Shown here: one piece after another, positions 32,162 through 39,856 of the stretch
Position numbering within the stretch: the first letter of the stretch is position 1
How the letters are laid out: every line of letters starts with the position of its first letter
From: CBDDEC01 sp965226785
GTDB lineage: Bacteria; Chloroflexota; Dehalococcoidia; UBA2979
Assembly (NCBI GenBank): GCA_965226785.1
Contig: CBDDEC010000004.1
Location: 248,001-312,000 of the forward strand
DNA: 64,000 bases
Reading direction: 5' to 3'
Made by a program: the position numbers and the translations under genes
Notes under the pieces: generated by a model
Told to the model about the DNA's origin: nothing
Seen by the model: only the letters and a program-made list of their open reading frames with translations
Databases searched by the model: none

Positions 32162-33253
32162 CTACCGGTTCGGCCCGCGGGTCATTGGCACCGGCTGCCA
32201 GCGGAGCAGCTTCGAGGCGGCGAGCACGCCGGGGTTGACGACGCTACGCGGCCAGCGGCCCTGCAGCGCCGCCGCCAGCTCCTGGCCCAGCCGCCGGCGT
32301 GTCTCCGGCATCATGCGCGAGGTCGCCGAGGCGACGTGCGGCGTGATGATCACGTTGTCCATGCGCAGCAGCGGGTTCTCTGTGTCGACTGGCTCCGTCT
32401 CGAAGACATCAAGGCCCGCGCCCGCGATTTCGCCTCGCTGGAGCGCCTCGATCAGCGCGTCCTCGTCGTGGCAGGGGCCTCGGCCGGCGTTGACGAAGAG
32501 GGCGGTCGGCTTCATCGCCAGGAAGTGCTCGCGGGAGATCATGGCGCGCGTCTCGTCGTTCAGCGGTGCGTGGTTCGAGACGAAGTCGGCGCGCTCGAAC
32601 AGTTCGAGGTAGCCGACTGGCTCGACCCCCTCGGTCGTCATCTCCAGCTCGCTGACATATGGGTCGTGCGCGATCACGCGCAGGCCGAAGGCGTGGCAGC
32701 GCCGCGCCACTGCGCGGGCGACGTTGCCGTAGGAGATCAGCCCGATGGTCTGACCGTAGAGGCGGGGGAAGTTGCGCAGGTACGGATGTCCCTCGGCCCA
32801 GCGACCCGAGAGGATCATCTCGCGCATTTCGTAGAGGCGACGGTGCGCGGCGAGGAGGATCGCCATCGTGTGATCCGCGACCTCTTCGATGAACACGTCG
32901 GGCACGTTCGTGACCGGGATGCCGGCCTCCGTCGCCGCGTCCACGTCGACGATATCGGTGCCGACGCTGCCGCACCCGATCACGACGGCGCGTTCGAGGC
33001 CGGCAATGATTTCGGCGTTGATGCGGCGACCGCGCGCGATCACGGCGTCGGCGTGCCTGGCGGCCTCGATGAACTCGGCGTCGGTCTCGGCACGGATCTC
33101 GACGATCTCGGCATCGATGCGGTCCAGCGCTTCGCGCTCGAAGCTGTAGTCGGCTGCGGCGAGGTTGAACGAGGAGCCGCCGCTCTGCTGGACGTTTCGG
33201 GGCGCCTGCACCGCCACGGTGAACCTGGGCTCCCCGCTGTTGTCGTTCGTCAT
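32162..33253 (-). CDS. D-2-hydroxyacid dehydrogenase, CtBP-like
   Basis: 363 residues. NAD-domain motif is ISYGNVARAVARR (Gly-rich turn reduced to YGN), so cofactor binding differs from the typical GxGxxG. Catalytic Arg in NAGRG, Glu in FETEP, His in TPHVAS are all present. The N-terminal 30 residues are low-complexity. C-terminal-binding-protein-like relatives reduce glyoxylate, hydroxypyruvate or longer 2-oxo acids. TAGCAT (33278-33283, minus) is the likely -10. Confidence 0.88.
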   Translation of the reverse strand: MTNDNSGEPRFTVAVQAPRNVQQSGGSSFNLAAADYSFEREALDRIDAEIVEIRAETDAEFIEAARHADAVIARGRRINAEIIAGLERAVVIGCGSVGTDIVDVDAATEAGIPVTNVPDVFIEEVADHTMAILLAAHRRLYEMREMILSGRWAEGHPYLRNFPRLYGQTIGLISYGNVARAVARRCHAFGLRVIAHDPYVSELEMTTEGVEPVGYLELFERADFVSNHAPLNDETRAMISREHFLAMKPTALFVNAGRGPCHDEDALIEALQRGEIAGAGLDVFETEPVDTENPLLRMDNVIITPHVASATSRMMPETRRRLGQELAAALQGRWPRSVVNPGVLAASKLLRWQPVPMTRGPNR

Positions 33254-33338
33254 CGCTGACCTCCACTGCCGCGCCTCATGCTACCGCGCGCCGGGTTGGG
33301 GGCCAGCCGGCCTTCCGAGGATCCACCGACCGCCCCGA

Positions 33339-34115
33339 TCAGGAGACGTAGTCGTAGAGCAGCCGGTAGTAGCGGATCCGCTCCGTGTCGAGCTCGACAC
33401 CATAGGCCCGCAGGAAGGTCTCCTCCCAGCCCTCACCGAGGTTCCAGACCGTGCTCCAGCTGCCGACCGCGAGGTTCCACCAGCGGTCGGCGACGCCCAG
33501 CTCGCCGAGGTCGACATAACCGCGAGGCTCCCAGTCCTCGAGCAGCACGTTGGGGAAGCAGTAGTCGCCGTGGCAGACGACCAGGTCGTCCTCGCTCGGT
33601 TGCTCGGCCTCGAGGAACGCGAGCCCCTGTTCCGGCGTGAGGTGCTCGAACTCTGGGTGGAACGGGCCGGCGACGCCGCGGGCGGCGCGCTCACGAGCCA
33701 AGGTCAGTAGCGGATCGAGCCTCGAATCGAACGGACAGTCCTCGACGGGTGCCTCGTGGAACCGGCGCAGTGCCTTGCCGAGGGCCGTCGCGATGCGCTT
33801 CGGTTCGGCGAGGTAGCGCTGATCGGTGGCGTCGGTGCCGGGCAGCGCGTCGGTGAGCAGCCAATCGACGGCGCCGTCGGTCCCTGCCTCGACGACATGC
33901 GGTACGTCGAGGTGGCGTGCCGCCCAGCGCATCCGCGCGGCCTCGTCGGCCACGCGCGGATACCAAGAGGGCTCGCCGAGCTTGAGAAATCGCACCCGTC
34001 CGTCGCCGTGTTCGAGCCGGTAGGTCGAGACGGCCGGCGCGTACTCGTGGTGCAGCCGGCGCGACCACTCCGCGTGCGCGCGTCGGAGCGCCGCCGGTGC
34101 GCGTTCGAAGTCCAC
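33339..34115 (-). CDS. APH(3')-like aminoglycoside phosphotransferase-family kinase
   Basis: 258 residues from the GTG at 34115. Lys of RFLKLG is the ATP lysine; the catalytic loop VCHGDYCFPNVLLED and metal loop YVDLGELGVADRWWNLA closely follow APH(3') enzymes (HGD...PN...D.G.LGVADRY). These phosphorylate aminoglycosides, but chromosomal relatives may have other small-molecule substrates. It is 15 nt downstream of the P450 gene. An 18-bp perfect palindrome covers the start codon. Confidence 0.85.
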   Translation of the reverse strand: MDFERAPAALRRAHAEWSRRLHHEYAPAVSTYRLEHGDGRVRFLKLGEPSWYPRVADEAARMRWAARHLDVPHVVEAGTDGAVDWLLTDALPGTDATDQRYLAEPKRIATALGKALRRFHEAPVEDCPFDSRLDPLLTLARERAARGVAGPFHPEFEHLTPEQGLAFLEAEQPSEDDLVVCHGDYCFPNVLLEDWEPRGYVDLGELGVADRWWNLAVGSWSTVWNLGEGWEETFLRAYGVELDTERIRYYRLLYDYVS

Positions 34116-34129
34116 CGGGCGCCCGGTGG
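34112..34129 (-). promoter_or_regulatory. 18-bp perfect palindrome over the APH-like start codon
   Basis: CCACCGGGCGCCCGGTGG equals its own reverse complement and contains the GTG start at 34113-34115. On the minus-strand mRNA it would fold into a tight hairpin of at least 7 bp just after the P450 stop, hiding the start codon. Confidence 0.55.
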
Positions 34130-34130
34130 G

Positions 34131-35417
34131 CTAGCTCACACGTAGCAGCAGCGATCGCAGGCCACGGAACGCTCCGCCACCGCGCCACTCGATATCGTCG
34201 ACGGGGATGGCCGCCTCGATGTGTTCGTAGCGCTCGAGGAGGGCCCGCAACGCGCCCTGCGCTTCTGCCCGCGCCAGCGGCGCGCCGATGCAGTAATGAA
34301 TGCCGCCGCCGAACGAGAGGTGGCGGTTCTCCTCGCGCGTCACATCGAACGTCTCCGGATCGTCGAACACGTCGGGGTCGCGGTTGGCGCCCATGAGCGA
34401 CACGGCCACGCTGCGGTGCTTGCCGACCGGACAGCCTGCGATCTCCGTGTCGTCCGCCATCAGGCGGCCGGAGTTCGAGACGGGCGGTGTGTAGCGCAGC
34501 ATCTCCTCGACGGCTGCCGGCACGCGATCCAGATCGTCGCGCAGGATCTGCATCTGGTCGGGATGTCGCAGCAGCTCGAGCAGGCCGTTGCCGAGCAGGT
34601 CGGTCGTAGTGAGGTTGCCCGCCGCCAGCAGCAGCCGGCAGAGCGCGATCATCTCTGGCTCGCTGAGCCGGTCACCCTCCTCTTCTGCCTCGATCAGCCG
34701 CGAGATCAGGTCGTCGCCGGGGTCATCGCGGCGGCGTTCGACCTGCTCGCGGAAGTAGTCGGCCAGGGCGGTCGAGCCGGCCCGCGCCTCCTGCATGCGC
34801 TGGCGCAGCGCATCCATGTCCTTCATGTCCGAGGGGCTGACCGAGACGAGCGCGTGTGACCATTCCTTGAACTTGTCCCGGTCTTCCGGCGGGACGCCCA
34901 GTAGTTCCGAGATCACGATTACTGGCAAGGGCGTCGCCATCGCATCCATGAACTCGATCTCGGGCTCGCCAGCGACGGCGTCGAGGAGTTCGTTCGCGAC
35001 CTCCTTGATACGCGGCTTGATCTCCTCGATCGCGCGCGGCGTGAACGCCTTGTTCACCAGTCCGCGGATGCGGTCGTGCTCCGGCGGGTCGAGCGTGAGG
35101 ATGCTCGGTGGGAGCGCGTCGTCGGCGCGATCGGCACCGCGTCGGCGCGGGTCGTCCTCGGGCAGCTTCCGTGCGTCGGAGATGTGCTCGCGGGAGCGCA
35201 GCACGTCGTTCACATCGTCGTAGTGGGTGACGACGTAGCCTTCCGGTCCGAACCCGGCCAGCCCGCCGTCCGAGCGGTGGATGCGCCCGGCCTCGCGCAT
35301 CTCGCGCAGCACGGCGTGCGGGTCCTTGAGGAACTCGATGTCGATCGGCTGGTACGCCTCCGGCGCCCGCGGAATCGGGTCGACGGCGTCGGTGTCGCTG
35401 CTCGGCTCGCTCGTCAT
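34131..35417 (-). CDS. Cytochrome P450
   Basis: 428 residues from the ATG at 35417 (GAGGAG upstream); the longer frame to 35474 has no ribosome site. K-helix ExxR in EEMLRYTPP, haem loop FGGGIHYCIGAPLARAEA with the Cys ligand, and I-helix LLLAAGNLTTTDLLG. The I-helix has Asn-Leu in place of the usual Glu/Asp-Thr pair. Soluble bacterial class-I-type P450, needing separate ferredoxin and reductase, none of which is adjacent. Substrate unknown. Confidence 0.95.
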   Translation of the reverse strand: MTSEPSSDTDAVDPIPRAPEAYQPIDIEFLKDPHAVLREMREAGRIHRSDGGLAGFGPEGYVVTHYDDVNDVLRSREHISDARKLPEDDPRRRGADRADDALPPSILTLDPPEHDRIRGLVNKAFTPRAIEEIKPRIKEVANELLDAVAGEPEIEFMDAMATPLPVIVISELLGVPPEDRDKFKEWSHALVSVSPSDMKDMDALRQRMQEARAGSTALADYFREQVERRRDDPGDDLISRLIEAEEEGDRLSEPEMIALCRLLLAAGNLTTTDLLGNGLLELLRHPDQMQILRDDLDRVPAAVEEMLRYTPPVSNSGRLMADDTEIAGCPVGKHRSVAVSLMGANRDPDVFDDPETFDVTREENRHLSFGGGIHYCIGAPLARAEAQGALRALLERYEHIEAAIPVDDIEWRGGGAFRGLRSLLLRVS

Positions 35418-35572
35418 GGTTCGATCGCTCCTCGGGCTCGCATGGCTGCGGGCGATCGTACGAGGTTTGAGCACTCAAGGTCGCTTCGCCGGCGGCAGGA
35501 TCATCGCGCGGTAAGATCGAAGTGGACTTCTCCGAAGCGTCGCGCCCAGACCAGATCGATTGGACCAATCGC

Positions 35573-36520
35573 ATGCCGGCTGTGACCGTCGACGACCTGC
35601 TGCTGCTGCCACGCGTCGCCGAGCCGCTCGCCGGGGCCGCCGACCGTGCGGTGAGCTCCGTGACGACGGCGCCCCAAGGGTTCGAGGGCGAGGGCTTCCC
35701 GGTGCGTCGCGCCTTCTACGGCGTCGATCTCGCCGATCTCGACCCGTTCATCCACCTCGATCAGATGGGCGAGGTGGAGTACGCGCCGGGCGAGCCGAAG
35801 GGCACGGCCTGGCACCCGCACCGCGGCTTCGAGACCGTGACCTACATGATCGACGGGACGTTCGAGCACGAGGATTCGCAGGGCGGCGGCGGCGTCATCA
35901 CCAACGGCGACACGCAATGGATGACCGCCGGCTCGGGCATCCTCCACATCGAGAAGCCGCCCGAGGCGCTCGTGATGTCGGGCGGGCTGTTCCACGGCTT
36001 CCAGCTCTGGGTCAATCTCCCCGCGGCCGACAAGTTCCTCGACCCGCGTTACCAGGACATCCGCGCCGGCGAAGTGGCGCTGCTGACCTCCTCGGACGGA
36101 GGCGCGCTGTTGAGGCTGATCGCCGGTGACCTTGCGGGCCACCACGGCCCGGGCAGCACGCACACGCCGATCACGATGGTCCACGCGACGGTGCATCCCG
36201 GCGTCCGGCTGCAGGTGCCGTGGAACCCCGAGTTCAACGCGCTCGCTTACGTGCTCAACGGTCGCGGCACCTTTGGCCCGCAGCAGGTCGCGGCGGAGAT
36301 GGGACAGCTGGTGGTCTACGGCCCCGGCGACGCGATCACCGCCACGGCGGACGAGGAGCAGGAGTCGCGTAGCCCTAACCTCGATCTGCTGATCCTCGGT
36401 GGCCAGCCGATCGGTGAGCCGGTCGCGTGGCAGGGCCCGTTCGTGATGAACACCCACGCCGAGCTGGCCCAGGCGTTCGACGACTACCGGCACGGGCGGC
36501 TGGGGATGATCCCGGGCTAG
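35573..36520 (+). CDS. Pirin family protein
   Basis: 315 residues from the ATG at 35573, where the conserved MPAVTVDDLLLLPR begins; a GTG at 35522 is in frame and lies 4 nt after a TAAGAT hexamer (35512-35517). Bicupin fold. Metal ligands are expected in HPHRGFETVTY, and HIEKP; the C-terminal cupin has RGTFGPQQV. Pirins bind iron; some have quercetinase activity. Stop overlaps the convergent membrane protein stop (CTAG shared). Confidence 0.93.
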   Translation: MPAVTVDDLLLLPRVAEPLAGAADRAVSSVTTAPQGFEGEGFPVRRAFYGVDLADLDPFIHLDQMGEVEYAPGEPKGTAWHPHRGFETVTYMIDGTFEHEDSQGGGGVITNGDTQWMTAGSGILHIEKPPEALVMSGGLFHGFQLWVNLPAADKFLDPRYQDIRAGEVALLTSSDGGALLRLIAGDLAGHHGPGSTHTPITMVHATVHPGVRLQVPWNPEFNALAYVLNGRGTFGPQQVAAEMGQLVVYGPGDAITATADEEQESRSPNLDLLILGGQPIGEPVAWQGPFVMNTHAELAQAFDDYRHGRLGMIPG

Positions 36521-37173
36521 CCGGCGGCGGCCGCCTCGGGCGGTGATTCGCGGCGGATGGCGCGCGCGACCAGCACCCACGTGGTCCAGATCAGGACGGC
36601 GTTCAGCGGCCAGCTGATCACGCGTGTCCAGATCAGATACTCGCCGACGCTCAGCTCTTGCAGCATGTAGATGCGCAGCGCCGCTTGCGCCGCGTTGACC
36701 GCCACCCAGAGCCACGTCGTCAGGTAGAACACGCGATGGTCGACGGCGATCAGCCCTCGTATGCGTGGGGAGAGCTCCGTCGCGATCAGACCGAACATCG
36801 GCCGTCCGAGGACGATGCTGCCGAGGCCGATCACCACCGAGATCGCGTCGCCGACCGGGTCGTTCGCCAGATAGACGCGCTCACTGTGCACGACGATCCC
36901 GGCGATGGCCGCGCCGCCCGCGACGAAGATGCTGATCACCGCCAGCGCCCCGATCGCACCTCGCTGGCGCGTGCGTGTGAAGACGATGATCGAGGTGAGG
37001 AGCCCGGCGCCGATCGCGAGCTCCACGTGGCCGGCGCGGCGGATCACCCAGAACACGAGCGCGGGCAGCGCCGCGATCGCGAAGCGTGGGTCGACCGTGG
37101 GCTGCATCAACTCCTCGCGCGAGGGGCGGCCCTCGGGCGAGGAGTCGCGAGGCTCAGGCGGCTGGTCGGACAT
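36517..37173 (-). CDS. Multi-pass membrane protein of unknown function
   Basis: 218 residues. A polar, Pro/Glu-rich N-terminus (residues 1-30) is followed by about six hydrophobic helices. The first pair (FAIAALPALVFWVIRR and VELAIGAGLLTSIIVF) and the YLTTWLWVAVNAAQAALRIYML segment resemble DUF3159/septation-protein-like families, but I cannot assign one. No partner is evident. Confidence 0.65.
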   Translation of the reverse strand: MSDQPPEPRDSSPEGRPSREELMQPTVDPRFAIAALPALVFWVIRRAGHVELAIGAGLLTSIIVFTRTRQRGAIGALAVISIFVAGGAAIAGIVVHSERVYLANDPVGDAISVVIGLGSIVLGRPMFGLIATELSPRIRGLIAVDHRVFYLTTWLWVAVNAAQAALRIYMLQELSVGEYLIWTRVISWPLNAVLIWTTWVLVARAIRRESPPEAAAAG

Positions 37174-37290
37174 GGATCCAGTATGCGGTAGCAGTGTTGG
37201 CGCTTTGTGATGCCGAAGTCGCGCAGCGGCTGTGTATGATTCGGATCGCGAGCAATGATCAGCGGTCAACCGCATGCGAGAGGCAGCGAT

Positions 37291-39576
37291 ATGACGACGG
37301 CAGAGCGCCCCGACACGGTCATTGGCACGCGACCGATCCGGCCCGACGGGGTCGATAAGGTGACGGGTCACGCTGTCTACGGCGCCGACGTGCGCCTCAA
37401 CGGCATGCTCACCGGCCGCGTGCTGCGCAGCCCGCACGCCCACGCCATCATCACGCGCCTGGACGCCTCGAAGGCGCTCACCCTCCCCGGCGTTCATGCC
37501 GTCGTGACGTTCGAAGACTTCCCGGAGCCCGCCGAGCCGGTGATGCAGACGATCCGCGGTCCGCAACCGGCCGCCTGGGACGTTGAGCGCGTCATGGCGC
37601 GGCGCAAGGTGCTCTTCCGTGGCCACCCGGTCGCCGCCGTCGCCGCCAGCGACCAGCACGTCGCCGAGGACGCGCTCGAACTGATCGAGGTCGAGTACGA
37701 GGTGCTGCCGGCCGTCGTCAGCCTCGACGACGCACTCGCACCGAACGCGCCGATCCTGCACGACGACGGCTTGGCCGACCTCGTCGATGGCCTGTTCGAG
37801 CCCGTGGACGGCAAGCCTACGAACATCGCGCGCAGCTTCGAGCTGACGCTGGGCGATATCGATGCCGGGTTCGAAGAGGCCGAGGTCATCCTCGAGCGCG
37901 AGTACGGGACCTCGATGGCTCATCAGGGCTACATCGAGACGCACAACGGCACGGCCGCGTGGACAGACGACGCCCGCGTCACGATCTGGACGAGCACGCA
38001 GGGCGCATTCGGCGTGCGTGGCATCGTCGCGCGGCTCCTCGACATGCCGCTCGGCGACATCCGTGTCATCCCGGCCGAGATCGGCGGTGGCTTCGGCGCG
38101 AAGAACGTCGTCTACCTCGAGCCGATCGCCGTCCTGCTCGCGAAGAAGAGCGGACGGCCCGTGCAGGTGACCATGAACCGCACCGAGGTCCTGGAGGCCA
38201 CGGGACCGACATCGGGCACGCGCTCGCGGGTGCGGCTCGGCGCCAAGCGCGACGGCACCTTCGTTGCGTGCGACATCCTGCTCGAGTACGAGGCGGGCGG
38301 GTACCCCGGTTCGCCCGTCGCTGGCGGCGCACGCTGCGCCGTTGGGCCCTACACGGTGCCCAACCAGCGCGTGATCGGTCACGACGTGGTCGTGAACAAG
38401 CCGAAGGTCGCGGCGTACCGCGCCCCCGGCGCGCCCGCGTCCGAATTCGCAGTCGAGTCGCTGATCGACGAGCTGGCGGAACGCCTCGAGATGGACCCGA
38501 TGGAGCTGCGTCAGATGAACATGGCCCTTGAGGGTGGCTCGCGCACAGACGGCGCAGTCCATGGTTCGCTCGGCGTGCAGCAGGTCATGGAGGCTGTGGT
38601 CGCGCACCCGCACTACCGCGCAGAACTCTCCGGCGACAATGTCGGGCGCGGTGTGGCGATGGGGTTCTGGCAAAACGGCGCCGGCGAGTCCAGCGCTTAC
38701 GCCAACGTCCACGCGGACGGCCACGTCACGCTCGTCACCGGCTCGGTCGACATCGGCGGCCAGCGCGCCGCGCTCGCGATGCAGTTCGCCGAGGCCATGG
38801 GCATCCCCTACGACCACATCCAGTCGCTCGTTGGCGACACCGACACGATCGGCTTCACCGGCAACACCGGCGGCAGCCGCACCACCTTCGCAACGGGCTG
38901 GGCCGTGTACCAGGCCGCCCTCGACGTGCGCGCGCAGCTCGAGGAGCGCATCGCGCGCATCTGGAACGTCGAGCCGGACGAGGTGACGTACGACCCTGAC
39001 GGCGCCGTGTTGCGCGGCCCCGATGGCAACGAGATGACGTTTACGGACGCCGCGCGACGCCTGCCCGCCACCGGCGGGAACATCCAGGGCCGCGCCGACA
39101 TCGTGGCCACGAACGTGGGCAAGGTCGGCGCTTGCTTCGGCGCGCACATCGCGGACGTCGAGGTCGACCCCGAGACCGGCAAGGTGACGGTGCTCCGCTA
39201 TACGGCCATCCAGGACGTCGGCCGCGCCATTCACCCCGCCTACGTCGAGGGGCAGATCGAGGGCGGCGCCGTGCAGGGCATCGGCATGGCACTGAACGAG
39301 GAGTACGTGTACGACGACGAGGGCAAGATGCTCAACTCGTCCTTCCTCGACTACCGCATGCCGGTCGCGAACGACCTGCCGATGATGGAGACGGTGCTCG
39401 TCGAGGTGCCGAACCCCGGCCACCCGTACGGCGTGCGAGGGGTCGGCGAGGTGCCGATCGTGCCACCGCTCGGCGCGATCGCGAACGCCATCTACGATGC
39501 CGTCGGCGTGCGCATCACGCAGCTGCCGGCCACGCCGCCCGTGCTCCTCGCGGAGCTCGAGGCGGCGAAGTCCTAG
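37291..39576 (+). CDS. Molybdenum hydroxylase (xanthine dehydrogenase family) large subunit
   Basis: 761 residues from ATG 37291 (GAGAGG upstream; ATG 37255 is an alternative). Moco-binding features are GGGFGAKN, APGAPASEFAVESLIDELA, GGQRAALAMQFAE and the catalytic Glu in GVRGVGEVPIVPP. Binds molybdopterin-cytosine dinucleotide and hydroxylates aldehydes or N-heterocycles. The FAD and 2Fe-2S subunits that usually accompany it are not adjacent, and it is not fused to them. The MoaD/ThiS-like gene follows after 10 nt. Confidence 0.95.
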   Translation: MTTAERPDTVIGTRPIRPDGVDKVTGHAVYGADVRLNGMLTGRVLRSPHAHAIITRLDASKALTLPGVHAVVTFEDFPEPAEPVMQTIRGPQPAAWDVERVMARRKVLFRGHPVAAVAASDQHVAEDALELIEVEYEVLPAVVSLDDALAPNAPILHDDGLADLVDGLFEPVDGKPTNIARSFELTLGDIDAGFEEAEVILEREYGTSMAHQGYIETHNGTAAWTDDARVTIWTSTQGAFGVRGIVARLLDMPLGDIRVIPAEIGGGFGAKNVVYLEPIAVLLAKKSGRPVQVTMNRTEVLEATGPTSGTRSRVRLGAKRDGTFVACDILLEYEAGGYPGSPVAGGARCAVGPYTVPNQRVIGHDVVVNKPKVAAYRAPGAPASEFAVESLIDELAERLEMDPMELRQMNMALEGGSRTDGAVHGSLGVQQVMEAVVAHPHYRAELSGDNVGRGVAMGFWQNGAGESSAYANVHADGHVTLVTGSVDIGGQRAALAMQFAEAMGIPYDHIQSLVGDTDTIGFTGNTGGSRTTFATGWAVYQAALDVRAQLEERIARIWNVEPDEVTYDPDGAVLRGPDGNEMTFTDAARRLPATGGNIQGRADIVATNVGKVGACFGAHIADVEVDPETGKVTVLRYTAIQDVGRAIHPAYVEGQIEGGAVQGIGMALNEEYVYDDEGKMLNSSFLDYRMPVANDLPMMETVLVEVPNPGHPYGVRGVGEVPIVPPLGAIANAIYDAVGVRITQLPATPPVLLAELEAAKS

Positions 39577-39586
39577 GCACGCACCG

Positions 39587-39856
39587 GTGCCGGTCGTCCA
39601 CGTGCCGGCTGCCCTGCGCTCGCTGACGGGCGGCCAGGATCGCTACGAAGTCGAGGGCGCGACGCTGGGGCAGGTCTTCGCCGCCGTCGCCGAGGAGTGC
39701 CCGGACCTCGTCGAGCAGATTCTGGTGGACGGTGACCTGCGGGCGGAGATCGCGGTCGCCATCGATGGCTCGATCCTGGACGGGAGCGGCTTGATCCACC
39801 CGGTCGATCCCGACGCTGAGATCTACCTCGTGCCGCCGCTGAGTGGCGGATCCTAG
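39587..39856 (+). CDS. MoaD/ThiS-like sulfur carrier protein
   Basis: 89 residues from the GTG at 39587. Beta-grasp ubiquitin-like features are the N-terminal VHVPAALRSL, GATLGQVF and the C-terminal IYLVPPLSGG. The double Gly is followed by one extra Ser, so it is not at the very C-terminus as required for adenylation. Next to a molybdenum enzyme, a role in molybdopterin sulfur transfer or as a modifier is likely. Stop overlaps the convergent ABC gene's stop. Confidence 0.88.
   Translation: MPVVHVPAALRSLTGGQDRYEVEGATLGQVFAAVAEECPDLVEQILVDGDLRAEIAVAIDGSILDGSGLIHPVDPDAEIYLVPPLSGGS

Noticed and set aside
37174..39423. Long minus-strand open frame (upstream extension of 36517-37173)
   Set aside because: It lies antisense to the molybdenum hydroxylase gene and has no family character; the real membrane protein starts at 37173. 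Long antisense frames are expected at this GC content.
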